DNA of 64,000 nt from NCBI GenBank assembly GCA_029262055.1, contig JAJDAD010000010.1, positions 1 to 64,000 on the forward strand, written 5' to 3'. The notes beneath the pieces were generated by a model. That model made no database searches, had not been told where the DNA came from, and saw nothing but the letters and a program-made list of their open reading frames with translations. The translations under genes and the position numbers were made by a program. How positions within the stretch are numbered: the stretch's first letter is position 1; each line of letters begins with the position of its first letter. Shown piece after piece: positions 28,626 through 36,211 of this stretch. Source of the stretch: Candidatus Zhuqueibacterota bacterium. Its GTDB lineage: Bacteria; Zhuqueibacterota; Zhuqueibacteria; Oceanimicrobiales; Oceanimicrobiaceae.

Positions 28626-28693
28626 GGCGGCGTTGGGCACCAGCGGTTTCATTTCTCGTTGGCCGGGGCTAAGGCCGGCCAACAATGGGGGCA

Positions 28694-29677
28694 ATGATGA
28701 AAGAAATAAGCGTCGGCAAGATCTTTCAGGATAACAAAGACAGGCTTCACCTCAGATCTTTGAACGGAGAGGTAAGTTTTGATAAGCTTGTCCATGAACC
28801 AGATTTGCATCGTCCCGGCTTAGCCCTGTCCGGATTTGTAGACGTTTTCACGTTTCAAAGAGTCCAGATCGTTGGCAATACGGAGGTGGGATACCTGAAA
28901 AGCCTCAACAACCGCCAACGCGGAAAAGCCATCGAGAATCTGTTGACCTTCGATATCCCCTGCATTATCGTCACTGAGAGTAACTCTGTTTCCGATAAGT
29001 TTGTTGAGCTCGCCGGGGAGCGGGGCATCAGCATCCTGGAGACCGATTTCAAGACGACCAAGCTCATGCATTTGCTTAGCGACTACCTGGATAGGGAGTT
29101 CGCGCCGAGCATAACAGTGCACGGGTCCCTAGCCGACGTTTATGGGATCGGGGTTCTGTTTACCGGTCGTAGTGGCATCGGCAAGAGCGAAATAGTACTT
29201 GATTTGGTAGAGCGCGGTCACAGGCTTGTCACCGACGACATCGTCCACATTTCGCGGCAGGCCGGAGGTAATCTCATTGGGATGGCGAGCGAAATGCTTG
29301 AGCATCACATGGAAATCCGGGGCGTGGGTATCGTGGATGTCCAGAGCATCTTTGGCATTCGCTCCATTCGACGGCGAAAGCGAGTCGAAGTAGAGATCCA
29401 ATTAGAAGAGTGGGACGACAAGGAAGACTATGAGCGCATTGGGCTTGAGGAAACGACCACGGAAGTCCTGGGAGTTGAACTGCCGATGGTCAAGCTTCCC
29501 ATCTTCCCAGGTAAGAACATTACGGTTATCGCGGAAGTCATTGCATTACAGCAGCTTCTCAAAATAAATGGTATCTTTCCCGCCCAGAGATTTAACGAGA
29601 AACTGATAAGCAAAATGCAAGCTAAAGCGGCCACCGCTAGGTATCTGGAAGACTATCTTGAACGGGACTACGAATGA
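28694..29677 (+). CDS. hprK: HPr kinase/phosphorylase
   Basis: A 327-residue enzyme that phosphorylates and dephosphorylates a serine of HPr. It has an N-terminal domain, Walker A TGRSGIGKSE, and the family signature EIRGVGIVDVQSIFG. The start is uncertain: ATG 28685, 28694 and 28697 are all in frame, and I prefer 28694 or 28697 because a G-run lies just before them. The PTS EIIA gene follows 3 nt later. No HPr or Enzyme I gene is in the window. Confidence 0.93.
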   Translation: MMKEISVGKIFQDNKDRLHLRSLNGEVSFDKLVHEPDLHRPGLALSGFVDVFTFQRVQIVGNTEVGYLKSLNNRQRGKAIENLLTFDIPCIIVTESNSVSDKFVELAGERGISILETDFKTTKLMHLLSDYLDREFAPSITVHGSLADVYGIGVLFTGRSGIGKSEIVLDLVERGHRLVTDDIVHISRQAGGNLIGMASEMLEHHMEIRGVGIVDVQSIFGIRSIRRRKRVEVEIQLEEWDDKEDYERIGLEETTTEVLGVELPMVKLPIFPGKNITVIAEVIALQQLLKINGIFPAQRFNEKLISKMQAKAATARYLEDYLERDYE

Positions 29678-29680
29678 AGC

Positions 29681-30061
29681 ATGATTAAGTGCGTTGTTGT
29701 TAGCCACGGCGAGGTTGCCAGCGGGCTTGTTGCATCCTGCGAGCGAATCTTAGGTGAGTGTGAACACGTCTATGCTTTGCAGTGCCGTGGTTTGTCACGT
29801 CCACAAGTGCAACAACAGATTGAGGCTCTGATAGAAACAGAGAACTTGCACGAAGGGCTTTTGATCCTGGTGAGCTTGTATGGCGGCAGCTTCTGGCAGA
29901 GTGCTGTCCACGTGGCCGGCAAGCATAGAAATGTTGAAGTAATCTCGGGTGTCAACCTGTCGCTTCTTATTTCATTTGTCACAAAACGGTCACAATACTC
30001 TCTAAAAGAGCTGCCGGACGTATTGCTTAACGATGCCGTTCGCGCCATCCGGCGCAACTAG
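29681..30061 (+). CDS. PTS mannose-family EIIA component
   Basis: A 126-residue EIIA-man domain protein. The phosphorylatable residue is probably His9 in VVVSHGEVASGLV. LLILVSLYGGSFWQSA resembles the dimer-interface loop (DLFGGSPFN in E. coli). With no membrane permease components nearby, this is more likely part of a regulatory, incomplete PTS than a transporter. It is 3 nt after hprK, almost certainly co-transcribed, and is the last gene of the housekeeping run. Confidence 0.85.
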   Translation: MIKCVVVSHGEVASGLVASCERILGECEHVYALQCRGLSRPQVQQQIEALIETENLHEGLLILVSLYGGSFWQSAVHVAGKHRNVEVISGVNLSLLISFVTKRSQYSLKELPDVLLNDAVRAIRRN

Positions 30062-30823
30062 AGCTGCCGTTGCCGGACAAGAGAGAGCGCCAGCGCACAC
30101 GTAAGTCGTTGCTCCAAACCCAAAAACTCCTCCGGCATCTTTTGAAAGTCCTGATTCGGCCTTCTTGCAAAGCCTGGTTCTTCGCGTAACGTATTGATTA
30201 ATAGCCTTCACTGTTCATCTCAGCTTTTTTTCAAACCTGACAGGCAATCATGTTGGTAAAAGTGACTTCTTGTCCCAATTGCCACTCACATCATGGTTCA
30301 ATTCCGGCCAGAATATTCGCGTTGCAATATGGACTGTTTAGGCAATCTCAACGCCTGGCGGGTAAAAACGTCATATGAATGGGTGGTGGTTTTCGTACAT
30401 TCGCGAAGAAAGGTAGCTTGGGTCCGCATTGTTAAGTTTTTGCCTCTGATTTTCATCTATTTGTTCTCCTCAGTTAATTGTTGTTACGGCAAGTTATTCT
30501 GCGTTAAATAATCCTCACAAGTCTTGCGTCTCCACACCCGTATTGTCATCTTGGCCTGCGTTTTCAAGGGAGATAGACTAATGGGGCCTGACACTGCGCT
30601 TTTCTTTCCTACGTGACGACGTCCTGGCTTCCAAAATGAGAAATTATGGAAAACTATTAGTTTGTGAGGCAAAAACAAAGTTTTTGTAATCAAAAAGGAT
30701 TTATTGCGCAACCAACTCGGCTTGTCTCTACTTCAAGCGATAGTCTCGAGGTATGGAGATACTATGAACATGACTTTCAGTGTAGACAGGCGTACTCACT
30801 CACTCCAAATCGATTGAACGCTT
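30062..30823. other. 762-bp gene-free spacer ahead of the polysaccharide locus
   Basis: Short open frames here (for example 30293-30511 and 30664-30885) lack recognisable sequence and ribosome-binding sites. The DNA is more A/T-rich than the housekeeping run. I see one small hairpin, CAAAAAC (30670-30676) and GTTTTTG (30680-30686) around an AAA loop. The length and position fit a regulatory region for the following locus, but I cannot point to a convincing promoter. Confidence 0.5.
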
Positions 30824-31204
30824 ATGCTAAAGGAAACAGATCAGCAAGTACGCAAAGTATCAAGCTTCCCGCGCGACACACTTGAACAGGCCGGCTTTGT
30901 TCAGGAAGGATGGAATTCCGTCGGCTCGAAACTGGTGGTGCCAAACCTGGATGAAAAGCAGTTTCAGGACAAGCTTATTGAGGCGGTAGAGCTGGTTGAG
31001 CGCGCCGAGGAGCTAAAAGTCGAGCGGGCCAAGGCCATTCACGAGCGCAATGTATGTTTAAGTGAAGTATGGGACCTTACCAAACGAATAAGGAACGCAG
31101 CCAAAGCAACCTTTGGTGACAATTCTGTGGAGCTACAGGTGCTCCTGAATTCCCTGGTGGACAAAGCCAGGGCCGAAACTCTAGGCGTGGAGAGCCACAA
31201 ATGA
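30824..31204 (+). CDS. Small hypothetical protein, helical
   Basis: A 126-residue protein I do not recognise by name. The middle (about residues 45-85) is Glu/Lys/Ala-rich and probably a coiled coil. The segment LTKRIRNAAKATFGDNS resembles conserved hypothetical proteins of the FCB group, from memory and unverified. It overlaps the next start by 4 nt (ATGA), which favours real translation and coupling to the epimerase gene. No signal peptide or membrane segment is visible. There is no clear ribosome-binding site before ATG 30824. Confidence 0.6.
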   Translation: MLKETDQQVRKVSSFPRDTLEQAGFVQEGWNSVGSKLVVPNLDEKQFQDKLIEAVELVERAEELKVERAKAIHERNVCLSEVWDLTKRIRNAAKATFGDNSVELQVLLNSLVDKARAETLGVESHK

Positions 31205-32133
31205 AGTATCTAGTGACCGGCGGTGCAGGTTTTGTTGGATCTAACATCGTAGCGGAGCTTCTCTCGTTGGGGGAATCCGTACGAGTTCTGGACAATTTCT
31301 CGACGGGTCGTCGTGAGAACATAAGTGAGTTTATCAATGACATCGAGCTGATTGAGGGAGATATTCGTTCGCTCAGCACGGTCTATAGGGCGGTGGATGA
31401 GGTTGATTACGTGCTGCATCAAGGGGCGCTTCCCTCTGTACCACGCAGCATCGCAGATCCCATAACCACCAATGAAGTGAACATCACGGGAACTCTAAAT
31501 GTCTTGACTGCGGCGCGTGATCGTAACATTAAGAGAGTTGTGTTCGCGTCCTCTTCTTCGGTCTATGGAAATGACCCCAGGTTACCCAAGCACGAAGACA
31601 TGCGACCCAGGCCCATGAGTCCGTACGCCATCTCAAAGTTAGCAGGTGAAGTCTATTGTGCTGTCTTTGACCAACTCTACGACCTCGAGACAGTCATCTT
31701 GCGCTACTTCAATATCTTTGGACCGCGCCAGGACCCTAGTTCGCAGTATTCGGCGGTCATACCTAAGTTCATCGCAGCGATGAAGAAAAGCCGGCGGGTC
31801 ACCATTTATGGCGATGGCAGTCAGTCGCGTGACTTTACTTTTGTCAAAAACGTTGTTCAAGCAAATTTGAAGGCTTGCAAAGCAGATAATCTTCCTGAAG
31901 AGAGAATTTTTAACTGTGCCGGAGGTGGGCGTGTAACCTTGCTCGACCTTGTGGCAACCTTGAACAAGATCCTCGATAAAGACCTGAGCCCGGTTCTTAC
32001 CGACCCCAGACCGGGCGACGTTCTCCATTCTTTTGCTGACGTTTCCAGGGCGGTAAATTTCTTGAACTATGAGGCTTCCATTAACTTTGAAGACGGGTTG
32101 AAACAGACAGTTGATTGGTTCTTGAATAATTGA
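31201..32133 (+). CDS. NAD-dependent sugar epimerase (GalE/WbpP-like)
   Basis: A 310-residue extended short-chain dehydrogenase acting on a nucleotide sugar. Motifs: TGGAGFVGSNIVAELL (NAD), the catalytic SSSSVYG with YAISK, RYFNIFGPRQDPSSQYSAVI, and SRDFTFVKNVVQA. The FNIFGPRQDPSSQYSAVIPK stretch (20 residues) is typical of UDP-GlcNAc/UDP-GalNAc 4-epimerases such as WbpP and VipB. It would supply UDP-GalNAc or UDP-Gal for the polysaccharide. Coupled to the gene before it; a 276-bp leader for the NusG-like gene follows. Confidence 0.88.
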   Translation: MKYLVTGGAGFVGSNIVAELLSLGESVRVLDNFSTGRRENISEFINDIELIEGDIRSLSTVYRAVDEVDYVLHQGALPSVPRSIADPITTNEVNITGTLNVLTAARDRNIKRVVFASSSSVYGNDPRLPKHEDMRPRPMSPYAISKLAGEVYCAVFDQLYDLETVILRYFNIFGPRQDPSSQYSAVIPKFIAAMKKSRRVTIYGDGSQSRDFTFVKNVVQANLKACKADNLPEERIFNCAGGGRVTLLDLVATLNKILDKDLSPVLTDPRPGDVLHSFADVSRAVNFLNYEASINFEDGLKQTVDWFLNN

Positions 32134-32201
32134 TTATTGCCCCTCGAGACATACTTCCAGGGCTACAATTGCAGGGGCATTTTGGATTTTGTTCTGACGA
32201 G

Positions 32202-32251
32202 CAAGCTGTTTTACTAGCTTGACCTTTGGGTGCTAGCACTCAAAGAGTGCT
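32202..32251 (+). promoter_or_regulatory. Pair of hairpins in the leader of the NusG-like gene
   Basis: CAAGCT (32202-32207) pairs with AGCTTG (32216-32221). AGCACTC (32235-32241) pairs with GAGTGCT (32245-32251) around an AAA loop. Neither is followed by a T-run, so these are not ordinary terminators. They lie in the 276-bp stretch before an antiterminator gene and could be RNA elements involved in its action, which is inference. Confidence 0.35.
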
Positions 32252-32409
32252 GCCCAGTTAGTTAGGTTCACCAAAGTTACCATTGTTTGACCCGGTTGTC
32301 TGGGACTGACCTGGCGGAGCTGTGTACGGGCCAGCCAGGAACAGAAGGCAGGAATAGTGGTCCAAAGAGCGAATTTAATCATTTCCCAATGGCCAGATAG
32401 GATAGTCGT

Positions 32410-32958
32410 ATGAGCAAGGTGTCACAATCAAAGTCTACTCTTCTACAAAAAAAACAGCGTCACTGGTACGCGATTTATACCAGACCGCGATTTGAGCGAA
32501 AAGTGTTTGAGGATCTGGAACAGAAACGCCTGGAAGGCCTGTTGCCCGTACGAACCGTAAACAAGGCCTGGAGCGACCGCATCAAAAAGGTGACCGAACC
32601 GCTATTCCCGTCCTACGTGTTCACTCACTCGAATTGTAAAGAGCGTTTTCTCGCACTGCAGTCTCCCGGCGTAGTCCGCATGGTGACATTTTGCGGTCAA
32701 CCGGTTCGGATTCCGGATGAGCAGATTGAAGCAGTTTTAACTTTGATGGAATTGGGCTATAATCCGGAACCCTGTCAGTATCTGCGGGCCGGCGATGCGA
32801 TAGAAGTAACATCCGGACCGCTTTTGGGAATTCGTGGCTATTATCTCGAAGACCGGGGCCAGGCACGAATTGCCATTTCGGTAGATGCTATTCAACAAAC
32901 TCTGGCCGTTGAAGTTGGGCGGGACCAGATACGGAAAGTCGCCGCGCAGGCGGCTTAA
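32410..32958 (+). CDS. NusG-paralogue transcription antiterminator (UpxY/RfaH-like)
   Basis: A 182-residue protein with an NGN domain (HWYAIYTRPRFERKVFEDL, PLFPSYVFTH, VVRMVTFCGQPVRIPDEQI in shorter parts) and a C-terminal KOW-like domain (VTSGPLLGIRGYY). Specialised NusG paralogues at the head of capsule and LPS operons, such as UpxY in Bacteroides and RfaH in enterobacteria, bind RNA polymerase and allow it to read through long operons. Its position directly before the export and kinase genes of a ~30-kb locus fits that role. The housekeeping NusG would be elsewhere. Confidence 0.9.
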   Translation: MSKVSQSKSTLLQKKQRHWYAIYTRPRFERKVFEDLEQKRLEGLLPVRTVNKAWSDRIKKVTEPLFPSYVFTHSNCKERFLALQSPGVVRMVTFCGQPVRIPDEQIEAVLTLMELGYNPEPCQYLRAGDAIEVTSGPLLGIRGYYLEDRGQARIAISVDAIQQTLAVEVGRDQIRKVAAQAA

Positions 32959-33054
32959 GAACATGAATGGTCGTTTTCAAGGAGTACCCGATATGCGATA
33001 CGCAAATGCTCTGTCTGGAATCTCCGGTGTTCGGCAAATTTTGAAAAGACAGCC

Positions 33055-33060
33055 AGGAGG
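33055..33060 (+). promoter_or_regulatory. Ribosome-binding site deciding the SLBB protein start
   Basis: AGGAGG at 33055-33060 is a full Shine-Dalgarno sequence 7 nt before ATG 33068. The frame is open back to 32885, but the protein from 33068 begins with a clear signal peptide, so this site sets the start. Confidence 0.85.
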
Positions 33061-33067
33061 TGGTAGA

Positions 33068-33586
33068 ATGAAGGTAATGAGATTTCTTGCTTTGGTTTTT
33101 TTGATGTTGTCGCTGGCGCCATCAGTCAGGGGGCAGGACAACAATACAGTGTCAAAAAGCGGTGCTGCCCAATACTATCTGGGCGCCAAGGATGAGATTC
33201 TGATGAAAGTCAATGTTTGGGGGTTTGTAGAGAGTCCGGGACAATACCTCGTGCCCCGCCAAACTGACCTGATTTCTCTTATTTCGTTTGCGGGTGGGCC
33301 TCGCGATGGCGCCAAGCTGAAGGAGGTGCGGATCATTCGGGGCGAAGGCACGAACGGAACCAAAGGACATGGGAAGAACGGGACGGGTGCTCCCATCATC
33401 ACCGTTGATGTCAAGGAGTTTCTTGAGTCGGGCAATGCCGGCAAGATACCGGCCCTTGAAGCAGGTGACACGGTGCTTGTGGGACAGACTTTTGGAAACA
33501 AGTTTAGCAGATTTCTCGGGGTTACTTCAATTGTCGGTCTTATGGCGGCGAGCGCAACATTGATTATCGCCGTCAATCAACTGTAG
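33068..33586 (+). CDS. SLBB-domain polysaccharide export protein, short
   Basis: A 172-residue exported protein. Residues 1-22 are a signal peptide (MKVMRFLALVFLMLSLAPSV, 20 residues, cleavage likely after VRG). An SLBB domain follows (VNVWGFVESPGQYLVPRQTD, LISFAGGPRDGA). The last 25 residues form a hydrophobic helix (GLMAASATLIIAV). SLBB domains build the periplasmic ring of Wza-type channels. The Poly_export domain that normally comes first in Wza is missing, so this is a short variant or partner rather than the channel itself. It directly precedes the Wzc-type kinase. Confidence 0.8.
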   Translation: MKVMRFLALVFLMLSLAPSVRGQDNNTVSKSGAAQYYLGAKDEILMKVNVWGFVESPGQYLVPRQTDLISLISFAGGPRDGAKLKEVRIIRGEGTNGTKGHGKNGTGAPIITVDVKEFLESGNAGKIPALEAGDTVLVGQTFGNKFSRFLGVTSIVGLMAASATLIIAVNQL

Positions 33587-33617
33587 CATTACTGGATAGT
33601 TTACAGGAAGAAATGAT

Positions 33618-35975
33618 ATGGAAATGACAGCCAATAACGGTAGCAACGGTCATAGCAACAACAACGGCTACAACAACGGAATAGAGGGACGGAACTCTCT
33701 GCCGGCCCGACCGGTGTCCATCCATGACTATCTGGCGATGCTCTATCGCGGTCGGTGGTGGATTGCGATTATTTTCCTGGTGACCATAGCAGGGGTGAGT
33801 TACCATACTTTCACCACGCCACCTGTTTTTCAAGCCTCCACTACTATCATGATTGATGAAAAGAAAGGTGCGGGCCAGTCCCTTTTTGAGTTGGGAGGAT
33901 ATGACCAGCAACGCACCCTGATGAACAATCAGGCTGAGATCTTGAAAAGCCGTTCTTTAGCGACTGCAGTGGTCATGAATCTTCTCAAAGAGCCGGAACG
34001 AGATTCGCTCCAACTGACTAAAGGTGTGGGAGTGAACAAGTCGGTTGCCGCCGCGGCAGGCAGACTGCGCAGGTCCATTTCAATATCGCCAATCCGCGGC
34101 ACAGACTTGATCCGGATTGATTTCAGGGCGCCCTCCCCCTTCGAAGCAGCCTTTTTGGCCAACAGTGTGGCGAGGGTCTATCGCGAACTGGAGCGCGATT
34201 TTGGCCGTGGCGAGATATCACAGGTTGTACAGTTTCTTGACGACCAGCTCACGCGCAAAGAGAAGGACCTGAAGAGCAGTGAGGAGGGGTTGAAGCAGTT
34301 CCTGGAAAAGGAGAAGATCGGCTCATTGAACGACGAGGCGACCCTCGTAGTGGAAAATGGCGCTCGATTTGAAAGCCTTTATGAAGGCGTTTTGATTGAC
34401 CTTGAGGTCAGAAAGAGGAGTTGGGAATACCTGAAAAACCAACTTGGCAGAAGCAAAGAAACGTTAGAAGCCGAGATCGCCAGAATCTCCAGTCCGCTGG
34501 TTACGCAGTTGCGTACGGAAATGGCCGGGATTGAGAGGACTATTGCCGTCTATCTTTCCCAGGGCGTCGGAGAAGATGATCCACAGGTGCGGCGGGAACG
34601 GAAGAAGTTGGAATCTATCAAGTCTCGACTAACCCAGGAGACTCGTAAGCTGGTCGTCGAAGGCTTGCCCGCCAGTGACCCTCTGTCGCAGGCACAAGAG
34701 CTGGTTCTAAAGGTCCTTGAAGCTGAGACTGAAATAGCTGCTTTGAATGCGCAGGCCGATGCCCTGTTTAAAGTAGTCGAGAGTTACTCCGGTAGGCTGG
34801 AATCGTTGCCGGAAAAGAATGTCAGGTTGGCGCGGCTGGAGCGAAATCGCAAGGTCGACGAGAATCTCTATATGATGATGCGCGAAAAATATGAGGAGTC
34901 CCGTATTACTGAAGCCGGACAAATCGGCATGGTGCGCATCATCGATGAGGCTGTGCCGCCGGGATCGCCCATTTCTCCCCAAACGAGACTCAACTTGATT
35001 CTGGGAGTCATAGTCGGACTGGGTTTGGGAGTAGGGTTTGTCCTCTGCCGGGAGTACTTTGATACCTCGGTCCGTAGAATTGAGGATGTCGAGGCCATGG
35101 GCCTGGCCATCCTGGGGGCTATTCCGTCTATCGAGCCGGTCGCTGCAAAGGGTCGCGTGGAGAGCATAAAGGGCAAGCAGACTCTGGGCAATACCGGTGA
35201 CGGCGAGCGCCCGCGCCGCCTGGTTACGCATTTCAAACCCAAGTCTCCGGTGAGCGAATCTTACCGGAGCTTACGCACGAACTTACAGTTTTCCCAGTCT
35301 GATAAGCCACTGAAGACGATGTTAGTCGCGTCCTCCGGACCGGGCGAGGGTAAATCCACTACAACCGCCAACCTGGCGATTGCGCTGAGCCAGCAGGGCA
35401 CTAAAACGATCCTGGTGGATACGGATTTGCGCCGACCGGTTCAGCACCGAATATTTGAGTTGGAAAAAAATAAGGGCCTTACCAATGTTCTGGTCGGCGA
35501 AGAGACATTTGAGAACGTTGTCCAGCCTACCGGCATCAAGAACCTGGATGTCCTCACTTGTGGTATTTTGCCGCCTAACCCTGCCGAACTCCTGGGATCG
35601 AAGTTGATGAAGGATTTCGTGGCGGATCTGCAGCAACGCTACGACATCTGTCTCTTTGATAGTCCACCATTGATTGCGGTGACTGACGCTGCGGTTCTGG
35701 CGCGGGAGCTTGATGGTGTTCTCCTGGTCGTCAAATCCGGTAAGACGCTGCGGGACGCGCTGTCCCGCGGTATCGACCTTCTGGAAACAGTCGGTGCCCG
35801 CATTCTGGGTGCGCTCCTGAACGATGTCAGCCGGGGGAACACCTACGGTTCATATTACTACTACTATTACTACCATTATTATTACTATTACGGTGAGAGT
35901 GGTGATAAGAAAAGGCAGAAGCGGAAACAGCCCAGGAAGAAGCCACCGTTGGATGTATTGGAGATTGGTCAATAA
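33618..35975 (+). CDS. Wzc-type polysaccharide co-polymerase / tyrosine autokinase
   Basis: A 785-residue inner-membrane protein controlling polysaccharide chain length and export. Order: an Asn/Gly-rich N-terminus (residues 1-25), a Wzz domain, TM1 (about 47-65), a long periplasmic coiled coil, TM2 (about 455-475), then a cytoplasmic BY-kinase with Walker A SSGPGEGKSTTT, Walker A' ILVDTDLRRP and Walker B CLFDSPP. The tail carries YGSYYYYYYYHYYYYYG (residues 743-759, 13 tyrosines in 17), followed by a basic stretch. Autophosphorylation of a C-terminal tyrosine cluster is the known control mechanism. Kinase and co-polymerase are fused, as usual in Gram-negatives. Confidence 0.95.
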   Translation: MEMTANNGSNGHSNNNGYNNGIEGRNSLPARPVSIHDYLAMLYRGRWWIAIIFLVTIAGVSYHTFTTPPVFQASTTIMIDEKKGAGQSLFELGGYDQQRTLMNNQAEILKSRSLATAVVMNLLKEPERDSLQLTKGVGVNKSVAAAAGRLRRSISISPIRGTDLIRIDFRAPSPFEAAFLANSVARVYRELERDFGRGEISQVVQFLDDQLTRKEKDLKSSEEGLKQFLEKEKIGSLNDEATLVVENGARFESLYEGVLIDLEVRKRSWEYLKNQLGRSKETLEAEIARISSPLVTQLRTEMAGIERTIAVYLSQGVGEDDPQVRRERKKLESIKSRLTQETRKLVVEGLPASDPLSQAQELVLKVLEAETEIAALNAQADALFKVVESYSGRLESLPEKNVRLARLERNRKVDENLYMMMREKYEESRITEAGQIGMVRIIDEAVPPGSPISPQTRLNLILGVIVGLGLGVGFVLCREYFDTSVRRIEDVEAMGLAILGAIPSIEPVAAKGRVESIKGKQTLGNTGDGERPRRLVTHFKPKSPVSESYRSLRTNLQFSQSDKPLKTMLVASSGPGEGKSTTTANLAIALSQQGTKTILVDTDLRRPVQHRIFELEKNKGLTNVLVGEETFENVVQPTGIKNLDVLTCGILPPNPAELLGSKLMKDFVADLQQRYDICLFDSPPLIAVTDAAVLARELDGVLLVVKSGKTLRDALSRGIDLLETVGARILGALLNDVSRGNTYGSYYYYYYYHYYYYYGESGDKKRQKRKQPRKKPPLDVLEIGQ

Positions 35976-36211
35976 TCCGCTGAAGGTTAGCAACGGGTAA
36001 TCGAAACAGTTAGATCTCCTCAGATCAGCTCTCGTTTACAGGGATCCAGGAGAGGCGGGCGGGGGGAAGGTGTAGTTATCGCTATCGCCCTACTTAAGAA
36101 GTATGAAGCGATCGATAAGTTTCATGAAATCTATGCAAACTCCAGATTACATGTTTGTACGACGATACCTGTTATGTCAGAAAAGTCGTATTGCTAGCCG
36201 GGATAGATTTT

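Noticed and set aside
30293-30511. 72-codon open frame in the spacer before the polysaccharide locus
   Set aside because: No ribosome-binding site and no protein-like pattern; it is likely chance in A/T-rich DNA.
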